Below the pieces are notes generated by a model. It did no database searches, was not told the origin of the DNA, and saw only the letters and a program-made list of their open reading frames with translations. DNA of 6,581 nt from Anaerolineae bacterium (lineage in GTDB: Bacteria > Chloroflexota > Anaerolineae > B4-G1), in NCBI GenBank assembly GCA_030612585.1, contig JAUWNP010000230.1, positions 1 through 6,581 on the forward strand, in the 5' to 3' direction. Made by a program: the position numbers and the translations under genes. Below are positions 1-4,842 of this stretch, one piece after another. How positions within the stretch are numbered: position 1 is the first letter of the stretch; each line of letters begins with the position of its first letter.

Positions 1-120
1 GTTGACGGTGATGGTCGCCGCGCGGGCTATTGGCGCTGGTCTCAGGTTCAGGGCCAGCGTGGCCAGCAGCGTAGCAATGAGTAATAAGCGCAATGCCTTG
101 GTTGGATCTGTTTCGCGCAC
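1..120 (-). CDS. Secreted protein, N-terminal 40 residues only (cut by window edge)
   Basis: The reverse strand opens with GTG at 120-118. A strong ribosome site, AAGGAGG (complement at 128-134), precedes it by 7 nt. The frame then stays open to the window edge. The visible part is a signal peptide: a charged start (RETDPTK), a hydrophobic core (residues about 10-25, LRLLLIATLLATLAL), and a likely cleavage after ARA at about residue 34, leaving a mature start ATITVN. The ATG at 125-123 is in another frame, sits only 2 nt from the ribosome site and meets a stop at 50-48, so GTG is preferred. A mature start ATITVN is common in large bacterial surface proteins carrying CSLREA-type domains. That is only a suggestion, because no domain is visible here. 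The exported location is well supported; the function is unknown. Confidence 0.75.
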   Translation of the reverse strand, partial: MRETDPTKALRLLLIATLLATLALNLRPAPIARAATITVN

Positions 121-146
121 CGCATATCCTCCTTAAAACTACCCAC

Positions 147-175
147 AGTATACCAAGAGAGACGGCAGATGTCCA
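147..175 (-). promoter_or_regulatory. Sigma70-type promoter for the leftward secreted-protein gene
   Basis: Read on the reverse strand, TGGACA (175-170) and TATACT (152-147) are separated by 17 nt. The -10 is one base from consensus and the -35 is also one base off. Transcription would start near 140, giving a 5' leader of about 20 nt that contains the AAGGAGG ribosome site of the gene starting at 120. Confidence 0.7.
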
Positions 176-189
176 GAGGCAATTGCCTC
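176..189. promoter_or_regulatory. 14-bp perfect palindrome between divergent promoters, operator candidate
   Basis: GAGGCAATTGCCTC is a perfect palindrome. It abuts the -35 box of the leftward promoter (170-175) and ends 16 nt before the -35 box of the rightward promoter (206-211). That position suits a dimeric regulator controlling both genes. No regulator is encoded nearby and only one copy is seen, so the role is inferred. Confidence 0.35.
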
Positions 190-205
190 GGCCGCCGGCC
201 TCGAC

Positions 206-234
206 TTGACAATCGGTCGCTACCAGGATACAAT
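206..234 (+). promoter_or_regulatory. Sigma70-type promoter for the LysM gene
   Basis: TTGACA (206-211) and TACAAT (229-234) are separated by exactly 17 nt. The -35 is a consensus match and the -10 is one base off. Transcription would begin near 241, leaving an untranslated leader of about 105 nt before the LysM start at 346. I see no riboswitch or convincing structure in that leader. Confidence 0.7.
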
Positions 235-345
235 GTAGATGGCTGCCAGCAAGTGACACTCGTCATAGTTGCCAGTGCCATTGTGGTCGTGTGGCGCACC
301 ATCAAGGCGCGCTCATCAGGTGCATTATCAAAGAGGAGAGAATTT

Positions 346-969
346 ATGAAGAAGCGGTTCCCAACCTCACTGTGCCGCTGGATTGGCCTGGCCATACTGG
401 TGGCTACACTGTTTTCCATATCCGCCGGCCACGGGCTGGCCCAGGATCCGACAGCCACACCCACCACCACCTCACCGCTGGCCACACCGACGCTTACTCT
501 TACGCCCACACTCAGCCCCACCACCACATCCACGCCCAACCCCACCACCACGTCCACGCCTGGCCCCACACCGACTCCCTCTCCCACCCCTCCACCGTGG
601 AGTATCCTCGGCTACCACACGGTGCTGCCAGGGGAGACGCTCTACTGCATCGCGCGGGCCTACGGGGTGGACCCCTACGCCATCGCCACGCAGAACGGGA
701 TTCTCAACCCCAATGTCGTCCGCGCCGGACAAGTCCTGGCGATCCCCAACGTGCCGCGTGTTCTGCCGCCTGGCCCGGTCTGCCCGCGCCAGTTTAATGG
801 CGGCACACCGACGCCCCCCGGCTGCCGTTGGTATCACACCGTTGTCTGGGGCGAGAACTTGTACCGCATCTCGTTGCGCTACGGGGTCAGCATGTGGGCC
901 ATCGCCGAGGTCAACCACATCCTCAACCTGAATTACATCCGTGCCGGGGATGTGCTCTGCATCCCATAG
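346..969 (+). CDS. Secreted protein with two LysM domains
   Basis: This is a 207-residue exported protein that probably binds peptidoglycan or another N-acetylglucosamine polymer at the cell surface. Residues 1-33 form a signal peptide (basic MKKR, hydrophobic LAILVATLF, likely cut after GLAQ). Residues 34-84 are a Thr/Pro/Ser linker. LysM 1 spans about 90-134 (from YHTVLPGETL to LAIPN) and LysM 2 about 163-207 (from YHTVVWGENL to VLCIP), joined by a short Pro-rich stretch. No catalytic domain is present, so it is a binding or scaffold protein and not a hydrolase by itself. Four cysteines (101, 146, 160, 205) in and between the LysM units could form disulfides. The start at 346 is chosen because AGGAG (334-338) lies 7 nt upstream and a signal peptide follows. 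The longer frame from 169 would run across the promoter. A hairpin terminator follows the stop. Confidence 0.88.
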   Translation: MKKRFPTSLCRWIGLAILVATLFSISAGHGLAQDPTATPTTTSPLATPTLTLTPTLSPTTTSTPNPTTTSTPGPTPTPSPTPPPWSILGYHTVLPGETLYCIARAYGVDPYAIATQNGILNPNVVRAGQVLAIPNVPRVLPPGPVCPRQFNGGTPTPPGCRWYHTVVWGENLYRISLRYGVSMWAIAEVNHILNLNYIRAGDVLCIP

Positions 970-990
970 CGCTGTGAGATAGATCAGTAT

Positions 991-1036
991 CCCAGGCCTC
1001 AGCCGGATGAAAACTGGGGCCTGGGTCATTTCCTTG
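991..1036 (+). terminator. Hairpin terminator after the LysM gene
   Basis: A 12-bp stem is formed by 991-1002 (CCCAGGCCTCAG) and 1014-1025 (CTGGGGCCTGGG), with one G-U pair and an 11-nt loop. The tail (TCATTTCCTT) is only moderately T-rich, so termination may be incomplete. It lies 21 nt after the LysM stop and before the CAP gene promoter, which supports separate transcription units. Confidence 0.6.
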
Positions 1037-1047
1037 CGTCCTGCTTC

Positions 1048-1075
1048 TTGCATCCTCTCGACTGTGTGCTACAAT
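1048..1075 (+). promoter_or_regulatory. Promoter of the CAP gene, probably giving a leaderless mRNA
   Basis: TACAAT (1070-1075) is a good -10 box, with TTGCAT (1048-1053) 16 nt upstream as a plausible -35. Only 7 nt lie between the -10 and the ATG at 1083, so transcription would start at or next to the A of the start codon. This agrees with the lack of any purine-rich ribosome site before 1083. Confidence 0.5.
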
Positions 1076-1082
1076 TCCGCCT

Positions 1083-2252
1083 ATGCGGACTCGACTGCGT
1101 GCTTTCATCCCCATCGCTATTTTCGCCTGCCTCGCGCTGATCCTTCTTCCGACCAGCGCCGTTCGGCTGAGTGCTCACGTCACAGCCCAGGAGCCTGACC
1201 CGGTCGTCACCTGGCAGACCACGGTGAACCAGGCCCGTCTCGACGAGGGACTGGCCCCCTACAATTTCTCCACCCTGCTGACCGCCGCAGCGCAGCGTCA
1301 CGCCGATGACCTGGCAGTCCACCAAATCTGGTCCCACACTGGATCCGATGGCTCTACTCCCCAGCAGCGCATCGCGGAGGCCGGCTACGCCGCCTGGACC
1401 TGGAACAGCGGGGAGTTGGTCACCAGCGAGAACTTCTGGACTGGCCACGGCACTATCGAGGACGCGATGGTCTTCTTTCTGGAAGATCCGCCCCATCGCA
1501 ACAACATCCTCAGCACCATCTACCGGGAGATCGGTATCGGCGTAGCCAGCGACGACACCGGTCGCAACTACTATGTGCTCGACTTCGGCGCACGCCCCAA
1601 CGTGCTGCCCATCTTCGTCAACGAGGGCGCTGCCAACACCGATAACCCACAGATAGCGATCCGATTGACCAACGAGGAGGCCCGGCCGGAAGGGGAGGGA
1701 ACGATCTTCATGGGCCAGGCGATTGAGATCCGCATCAGCAACGAACCGGAGTTCGATGACCTGCTATGGCAACCTTGGGAGACATTCGTTCCCTGGACTT
1801 TGCCGGATACACCGGGCGAGCACACCGTCTACATCCAGTCTCGCGACGCGGCTGGCCGCACCGCCGTCTCTGCCGACACAATCGTTCTCGGCGAGGGAAC
1901 GGTCGCCACGCCGACGCCTGTCCCCCCCAGCCCCACCCCCGAGCCCACTGCCATACCCAGTCCCACCCCCGAGCCCACCGCCACGCCCTCCGCTACCCCC
2001 ATCCCTGAACCTACTGCCACGCTCACTCCTGCTGTCACCTCCACACCCGAACCGCCCCCAACCACAGAGCCGTCTCCCACTCCCTACCCCCCCACCCCTC
2101 GCCTTGCGCCTTTTCCCACCTGGACACCGCTGCCGCCGCCGTCGCCCCAGGAGACCAGCAGCCCTGGCATGCCCCTGGCCCTGCTTGCAGCTCTGCAAGG
2201 GTTGGCAATCGTTCTCGGCATCTACCTCGCCCTGCGCCGTGGGCGAGAGTGA
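1083..2252 (+). CDS. Secreted, C-terminally membrane-anchored CAP/SCP-domain protein
   Basis: This is a 389-residue surface protein of the bacterial YkwD-like CAP (SCP/PR1) group. Residues 1-36 form a signal peptide (MRTRLR, then a long hydrophobic core). The CAP domain is at about 43-170, with [12 protein letters not shown], a QRHADDLA helix, SHTGSDG (His85), SENFW (Glu116) and PPHRNNIL (His138). The two histidines and the glutamate fit the conserved CAP cavity. A beta-rich, Ig-like region follows at about 188-270. A Pro/Thr/Glu linker covers about 275-362, and a final hydrophobic helix (about 364-383) ends in RRGRE, so the protein is probably anchored in the membrane and faces outward. The role of bacterial CAP proteins is generally unclear, and no enzyme activity can be asserted. 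The start lacks a ribosome site and is probably read from a leaderless transcript. murI begins 39 nt after the stop with no terminator between. Confidence 0.85.
   Translation: MRTRLRAFIPIAIFACLALILLPTSAVRLSAHVTAQEPDPVVTWQTTVNQARLDEGLAPYNFSTLLTAAAQRHADDLAVHQIWSHTGSDGSTPQQRIAEAGYAAWTWNSGELVTSENFWTGHGTIEDAMVFFLEDPPHRNNILSTIYREIGIGVASDDTGRNYYVLDFGARPNVLPIFVNEGAANTDNPQIAIRLTNEEARPEGEGTIFMGQAIEIRISNEPEFDDLLWQPWETFVPWTLPDTPGEHTVYIQSRDAAGRTAVSADTIVLGEGTVATPTPVPPSPTPEPTAIPSPTPEPTATPSATPIPEPTATLTPAVTSTPEPPPTTEPSPTPYPPTPRLAPFPTWTPLPPPSPQETSSPGMPLALLAALQGLAIVLGIYLALRRGRE
1926..1985 (+). repeat. Two tandem 30-bp repeats encoding the Pro/Thr linker
   Basis: Copies at 1926-1955 and 1956-1985 share the core CCCACCCCCGAGCCCAC and encode the repeated SPTPEPTA segment of the CAP protein linker. 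A third, degenerate unit follows to about 2020. Such repeats commonly change number by slippage and alter only linker length. Confidence 0.7.
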
Positions 2253-2259
2253 TATACCA

Positions 2260-2295
2260 ATGGCGTGGCAAAACAGCGATAGCCAAATAGCATGA
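2260..2295 (+). other. Possible 11-codon minicistron overlapping the murI start
   Basis: An ATG at 2260 opens an 11-residue frame (MAWQNSDSQIA). Its TGA at 2293-2295 overlaps the murI ATG in the arrangement ATGA. It begins 7 nt after the CAP stop, with a weak GAGAG upstream. murI itself has no obvious ribosome site, so termination and reinitiation here could deliver ribosomes to murI. The peptide shows nothing recognisable, and the frame may be chance. Confidence 0.2.
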
Positions 2296-3173
2296 GTACA
2301 CCTGGATTCATCGGCATCTTCGACTCCGGCGTGGGGGGGCTGAGCGTGTGGCGTGAAATCGCCCGCCAACTGCCCCGCGAAGACACGCTCTACCTGGCTG
2401 ACCAAGCCCACGTGCCCTACGGCTACCGCCGGCTAGCCGAGGTGCGAGAGTTCTCCGAGGGCATCACGCGCTTTCTGCTGGGCCAGGGCACGAAGGCCAT
2501 CGTCGTCGCCTGCAACACCGCCTCCGCCGCTGCGCTGCGTCACCTGCGGCGCACCTTCCCCAACGTCCCCTTCGTGGGAATGGAGCCGGCCGTCAAGCCC
2601 GCCGTCGAACGGACTCGCAACGGTATCGTGGGCGTGATCGCCACACAGGCCACTTTCCAGGGGGAACTTTTCGCCAGCCTGGTGGAGCGATACGCGGGTG
2701 ACGTGCGCGTGTTCACCCAGGTCTGCCCGGGGCTCGTGGAAGCAGTAGAGGCCGACGCGTTGGACACGCCCGAGACCGAAACACTGCTGCGGCAGTGCTT
2801 GACGCCGCTGATTGAAGCCGGGGTAGATCAACTGGTGCTCGGCTGCACTCACTACCCTTTCCTCCGGCCGGTCATCGAACATATCGTGGGAGCGAGTGTC
2901 ACGGTGATTGACCCTGCCCCGGCAGTGGCCCATCAAACGGCGCGCGTGTTAGCCCAACGAGGGTTAGAGGCCGGCCCTTCGACCCTTCGGCTATGCTCAG
3001 GACAGGCAGGCTCAGGGCACCGCCGGGGCCGCGCGGGCCGCCACCTATTCTACACCAGCGGGGACGTAGCGGCCTTCTCCATGATGACCGGGCGACTGCT
3101 CTCCGACGTTGGGGAAAGCGTAGAAGTACAAGCGGTTTGTTGGCGTGATGGTCACCTGCAAGAGCAGATTTGA
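2292..3173 (+). CDS. murI: Glutamate racemase, with an in-frame repeat-derived insertion
   Basis: MurI interconverts L- and D-glutamate in the cytoplasm, supplying D-glutamate for peptidoglycan. At 293 residues it is slightly longer than the usual 255-285. The family motifs are present: FDSGVGGLSV (10-19), PYGYR (42-46), VACNTASA with catalytic Cys74, GMEPAVKPA (96-104), LGCTHYPFL with catalytic Cys185, and FYTSGD (253-258). The oddity is residues about 229-243, which include LRLCSGQAGSG. This stretch is encoded by a 42-nt dispersed repeat that also occurs in the trpS leader. It lies between the conserved C-terminal alpha/beta core and the FYTSGD strand, in a region variable in the family, so the enzyme is probably still active. 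No clear ribosome site precedes the ATG, and the start follows the usual family N-terminus. It is probably cotranscribed with the CAP gene upstream. Confidence 0.92.
   Translation: MSTPGFIGIFDSGVGGLSVWREIARQLPREDTLYLADQAHVPYGYRRLAEVREFSEGITRFLLGQGTKAIVVACNTASAAALRHLRRTFPNVPFVGMEPAVKPAVERTRNGIVGVIATQATFQGELFASLVERYAGDVRVFTQVCPGLVEAVEADALDTPETETLLRQCLTPLIEAGVDQLVLGCTHYPFLRPVIEHIVGASVTVIDPAPAVAHQTARVLAQRGLEAGPSTLRLCSGQAGSGHRRGRAGRHLFYTSGDVAAFSMMTGRLLSDVGESVEVQAVCWRDGHLQEQI
2975..3016 (+). repeat. 42-nt dispersed repeat, copy inside murI
   Basis: This copy begins CCCTTCGACCCTTCGG and ends GGCAGGCTCAGG. It matches the reverse complement of 3408-3449 at 41 of 42 positions. The length is a multiple of three, and the murI frame passes through it without a stop, giving the peptide core STLRLCSGQAG. 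The unit looks modular, with CCCTTCG and CTCAGG blocks each occurring twice. I associate such CCCTTCG/CTCAGG repeats with Chloroflexota genomes, from memory only. Confidence 0.85.
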
Positions 3174-3174
3174 C

Positions 3175-3203
3175 TTGACATCACGGCTTCTGTGTGGTAT
3201 ACT
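3175..3203 (+). promoter_or_regulatory. Consensus promoter of the trpS T-box leader
   Basis: TTGACA (3175-3180) and TATACT (3198-3203) are separated by 17 nt. This is the best promoter in the window. The -35 begins 2 nt after the murI stop codon. Transcription should start near A3210, upstream of the T-box. Confidence 0.82.
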
Positions 3204-3339
3204 GTATGCACAATCTGAGATCAAAAGACAATGATCGGGAAGAGTAAGCATCGAAGCGGAGGTTCAGAAAGTCGGGTCAGAGGCTGTGAGCCCGATACTA
3301 GCGCCGGTGCTGAATGGGCCCGGGAGTCGCCCGCCGAAA

Positions 3340-3358
3340 CCCTGAGCCTGCCGAAGGG
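3340..3358 (-). repeat. Short 19-nt relative of the dispersed repeat, in the T-box leader
   Basis: On the plus strand this reads CCCTGAGCCTGCCGAAGGG, in the same orientation as the copy at 3408-3449. Its reverse complement equals the murI copy with the central 16 nt or so missing. As RNA it could form a small hairpin of four Watson-Crick pairs followed by two tandem G-A pairs. It lies just after stem I. Confidence 0.6.
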
Positions 3359-3407
3359 GAGTAGTCCGGGCCGGAGGCGCCACCGTTATCAAGGCTGAGG
3401 GTATCGT

Positions 3408-3449
3408 CCTGAGACTGCCTGTCCTGAGCATAGCCGAAGGGTCGAAGGG
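3408..3449 (-). repeat. 42-nt dispersed repeat, inverted copy inside the T-box leader
   Basis: The reverse complement of this stretch equals the murI copy (2975-3016) at 41 of 42 positions. The one difference is T for G near the CTCAGG end. It sits between the stem II region and stem III of the T-box, replacing what is normally a short linker. About 390 bp separate the two inverted copies, so recombination between them could invert or remodel the murI end and the trpS promoter. Confidence 0.85.
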
Positions 3450-3488
3450 CTGTACCTGCAAATAAGTGAGGCTGGCTCTTCGCACACC

Positions 3489-3516
3489 ACGCGCCGTCAT
3501 CGGCGCGTTTTGTTTT
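3489..3516 (+). terminator. Terminator-like hairpin within T-box stem III
   Basis: ACGCGCCG (3489-3496) and CGGCGCGT (3501-3508) form a perfect 8-bp GC-rich stem with loop TCAT, followed by TTTGTTTT. It is enclosed by an outer 7-bp stem, TGGCTCT (3473-3479) with AGAGCCA (3517-3523), so in the finished fold it is the tip of stem III. During transcription it forms before the outer 3' strand exists and could act as an early terminator upstream of the regulated one. Confidence 0.4.
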
Positions 3517-3559
3517 AGAGCCACCTAAGTGGGGTGGCACCACGGGTGTCCAAGGTAAG

Positions 3560-3592
3560 ACGCTCGTCCCTGAAGGGGGACGGGCGTTTTTT
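3560..3592 (+). terminator. Regulated intrinsic terminator of the T-box
   Basis: ACGCTCGTCCC (3560-3570) pairs with GGGACGGGCGT (3577-3587) over 11 bp with one G-U. The loop is 6 nt, and six T residues follow (3587-3592), then CTTT. The CGTCCC block after the T-box is typical of T-box terminators, and this hairpin is mutually exclusive with the antiterminator. Confidence 0.9.
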
Positions 3593-3599
3593 CTTTACT

Positions 3600-3626
3600 G
3601 TAGGACAAGTTAGCAACTTGTCCTAC
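3600..3626. repeat. Perfect 11-bp inverted repeat between terminator and trpS ribosome site
   Basis: GTAGGACAAGT (3600-3610) and ACTTGTCCTAC (3616-3626) are exact complements around the loop TAGCA. The repeat starts 7 nt after the terminator T-tract and ends 4 nt before the AAGGAG ribosome site (3631-3636). It is therefore present only in read-through mRNA, and its hairpin would abut the ribosome site. It resembles a dispersed GACAAGTTGGCAACTTGTC-type palindrome that I recall from other genomes; that link is unverified. Confidence 0.75.
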
Positions 3627-3644
3627 TGTCAAGGAGAAACTAAA

Positions 3645-4691
3645 ATGACCAAAAAACGCATTCTCACAGGTGACCGACCCACGGGCAAATTGCACCTGGG
3701 CCACTACGTGGGCAGCCTGGCCAACCGCGTGCGGCTGCAGGACGAATACGAGTGCTTCTTCATCATCGCCGACCTGCACACTCTCACCACTCGGCCGGAG
3801 AGAGAGCACATCCTCGAAATCCGCCACAATGTCCGTGAGATCGTGCTTGACTACCTGGCGGCCGGTATTAACTCCGAAAAGAGCGTCATCTTCGTCCAGT
3901 CGGCCATCCCGGGCACCTACGAACTCAACCTGATCTTCGAGATGCTGGTCAGCGTGCCACGGCTGGAGCGGATTCCGACTCTCAAGGATATGGCCCGAGA
4001 CGCCAATCTGCAGACAATGCCTTTCGGCCTGCTGGGCTACCCGGTGCTCCAGGCAGCCGACATCCTGCTGCCCCGCGCCCACCTGGTGCCGGTGGGGAAG
4101 GATAATCAAGCCCACGTGGAGGTAACACGGGAACTGGCCCGTCGCTTCAACCGGCTCTATGGGCAGGTCTTTCCCATACCAGAGGCGCTTCTGAGCGAGG
4201 TGCCAACCCTGGTGGGAATTGACGGCGCCAAAATGAGCAAGAGCCGCGGTAACGCCATCTACCTCTCGGACGACGGTGCGACGGTGGAGCGCAAGGTGCA
4301 CGGGATGTACACCGACCCCCAGCGGGTGCGGGCCGACGTCCCCGGCCGGGTCGAGGGTAACCCGGTCTTCATCTACCACGAGACCTTTAACCCCGACCAG
4401 GAGGAGGTGAAGGATCTGAAGGAACGGTACTGCCGGGGGAAGGTGGGCGACGTAGAGGTCAAGGAGAAGCTGGCCCGCGCCATCAATGGCTTCCTCGACC
4501 CCATCCGTGAGCGGCGTGCCCACTACGAAGCGCAGACGGGACTGATCGAGGAGATCCTGGCCGGCGGCATCCGGCGTATGCGCCAGGAATCGGATGAGAC
4601 GATGTGCCTGGTGCGCGAGGCGATGGGATTGGAGGCGCTGCCCAGTCCGGCAGGACACAGCGCACTCCCGCCGGGCCTGGTCTACTGCTGA
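3645..4691 (+). CDS. trpS: Tryptophanyl-tRNA synthetase
   Basis: TrpRS is a cytoplasmic class I synthetase that charges tRNA-Trp with tryptophan using ATP. The product is 348 residues, close to the 325-350 of the bacterial family. The ATP-binding HIGH-like motif is PTGKLHLGHYVG (12-23) and the second signature is KMSKS (196-200). Other family segments include ADLHTLTTRP (42-51), QSAIPG (85-90), GLLGYPVLQAADILL (128-142) and VPVGKDNQAHVEVTRELARRFN (148-169). The C-terminal anticodon-binding helices end with a short nonconserved tail, PSPAGHSALPPGLVYC. The ATG at 3645 follows AAGGAG (3631-3636) at the right distance. The frame is open back to 3534, but that part is the T-box leader and is not translated. 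Expression is controlled by the Trp T-box upstream. The next gene has its own promoter. Confidence 0.97.
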   Translation: MTKKRILTGDRPTGKLHLGHYVGSLANRVRLQDEYECFFIIADLHTLTTRPEREHILEIRHNVREIVLDYLAAGINSEKSVIFVQSAIPGTYELNLIFEMLVSVPRLERIPTLKDMARDANLQTMPFGLLGYPVLQAADILLPRAHLVPVGKDNQAHVEVTRELARRFNRLYGQVFPIPEALLSEVPTLVGIDGAKMSKSRGNAIYLSDDGATVERKVHGMYTDPQRVRADVPGRVEGNPVFIYHETFNPDQEEVKDLKERYCRGKVGDVEVKEKLARAINGFLDPIRERRAHYEAQTGLIEEILAGGIRRMRQESDETMCLVREAMGLEALPSPAGHSALPPGLVYC

Positions 4692-4765
4692 AGGAACATG
4701 CAGGTAAGATATGGAGGTATCTGTTTACCGGGATTCCCCCCACTGCAACCAAAGTGGGCCTACGC

Positions 4766-4793
4766 TGTCAATAGTGAATAATAACTATTGACA
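4766..4793. promoter_or_regulatory. Perfect 10-bp inverted repeat over the ATPase promoter, operator candidate
   Basis: TGTCAATAGT (4766-4775) and ACTATTGACA (4784-4793) are exact complements around the AT-rich spacer GAATAATA. The right arm includes the TTGACA -35 box (4788-4793) of the ATPase promoter, so a bound dimer would block RNA polymerase. No T-tract follows, so a terminator is unlikely. Upstream, 4703-4729 and 4739-4758 hold weaker imperfect hairpins of unclear meaning. Confidence 0.55.
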
Positions 4794-4817
4794 CGGGCAA
4801 GCCACTTGGGGTATCCT
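4788..4817 (+). promoter_or_regulatory. Promoter for the ATPase (and perhaps trpB2)
   Basis: TTGACA (4788-4793) is a consensus -35. TATCCT (4812-4817) after an 18-nt spacer is a moderate -10. Transcription would start near 4824, leaving a leader of about 19 nt with the GGAGGG ribosome site. The -35 overlaps the inverted repeat at 4766-4793, suggesting repression. Confidence 0.55.
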
Positions 4818-4842
4818 ATGAATGTGATATGGAGGGTCTAGC

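Larger units (their letters stand above)
3210..3592 (+). promoter_or_regulatory. T-box riboswitch sensing uncharged tRNA-Trp, leader of trpS
   Basis: Uncharged tRNA-Trp should bind this leader and favour the antiterminator, so trpS is made when charging is low. Stem I starts at about 3233 and carries the AGTA element of the specifier loop (3243-3246). Its distal part has an AG bulge and GTGAG loop region (about 3281-3293). The specifier is TGG at 3315-3317 (context GAATGGGCCCGGGAGT), the Trp codon. A variable stem III lies at about 3470-3525. The T-box sequence proper, GGGGTGGCACCACGGG, is at 3531-3546. Its TGGC (3535-3538) would pair with the acceptor end GCCA, matching the G73 discriminator typical of bacterial tRNA-Trp. 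The terminator is at 3560-3592. At about 380 nt the leader is long for the class, partly because it contains two dispersed repeats (3340-3358 and 3408-3449). Confidence 0.92.

Noticed and set aside
239..256. Five-codon frame just after the LysM promoter (ATG at 239)
   Set aside because: It starts at or before the predicted transcript 5' end, has no ribosome site, and is too short to separate from chance.
169..345. Upstream extension of the LysM frame to an ATG at 169
   Set aside because: The extra 59 residues cross the TTGACA/TACAAT promoter and would put a nonconserved tail before a clear signal peptide. AGGAG lies 7 nt before 346.
48..587. 179-codon reverse frame beginning at 587
   Set aside because: It crosses the divergent promoter region and the antisense of the LysM Thr/Pro linker, giving a Val/Gly-rich low-complexity product. 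No ribosome site supports it, and the GTG-started signal peptide frame at 120 is far better.
1920..2100. Pro/Thr-coding repeats as a CRISPR-like array
   Set aside because: The repeats are contiguous without unique spacers and encode the SPTPEPTA linker in frame.
3264..3543. Reverse frames of 81-86 codons across the T-box leader
   Set aside because: They read the antisense of structured RNA and of the dispersed repeats (YAQDRQ-type peptide). There is no start signal and no recognisable protein.
3534..3644. N-terminal extension of TrpS back to 3534
   Set aside because: This stretch is the T-box, terminator and inverted repeat. The true start at 3645 has AAGGAG and matches the family N-terminus.
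3525..4658. 377-codon reverse frame opposite trpS
   Set aside because: It is a shadow of trpS codon usage. Its 3' part runs into the T-box leader, it lacks a ribosome site, and trpS carries all expected family motifs.
4739..4758. CCCACT/AGTGGG inverted repeat after trpS as a terminator
   Set aside because: The stem is only 6 bp with an 8-nt loop and no T-tract, too weak to call. No convincing trpS terminator was found.
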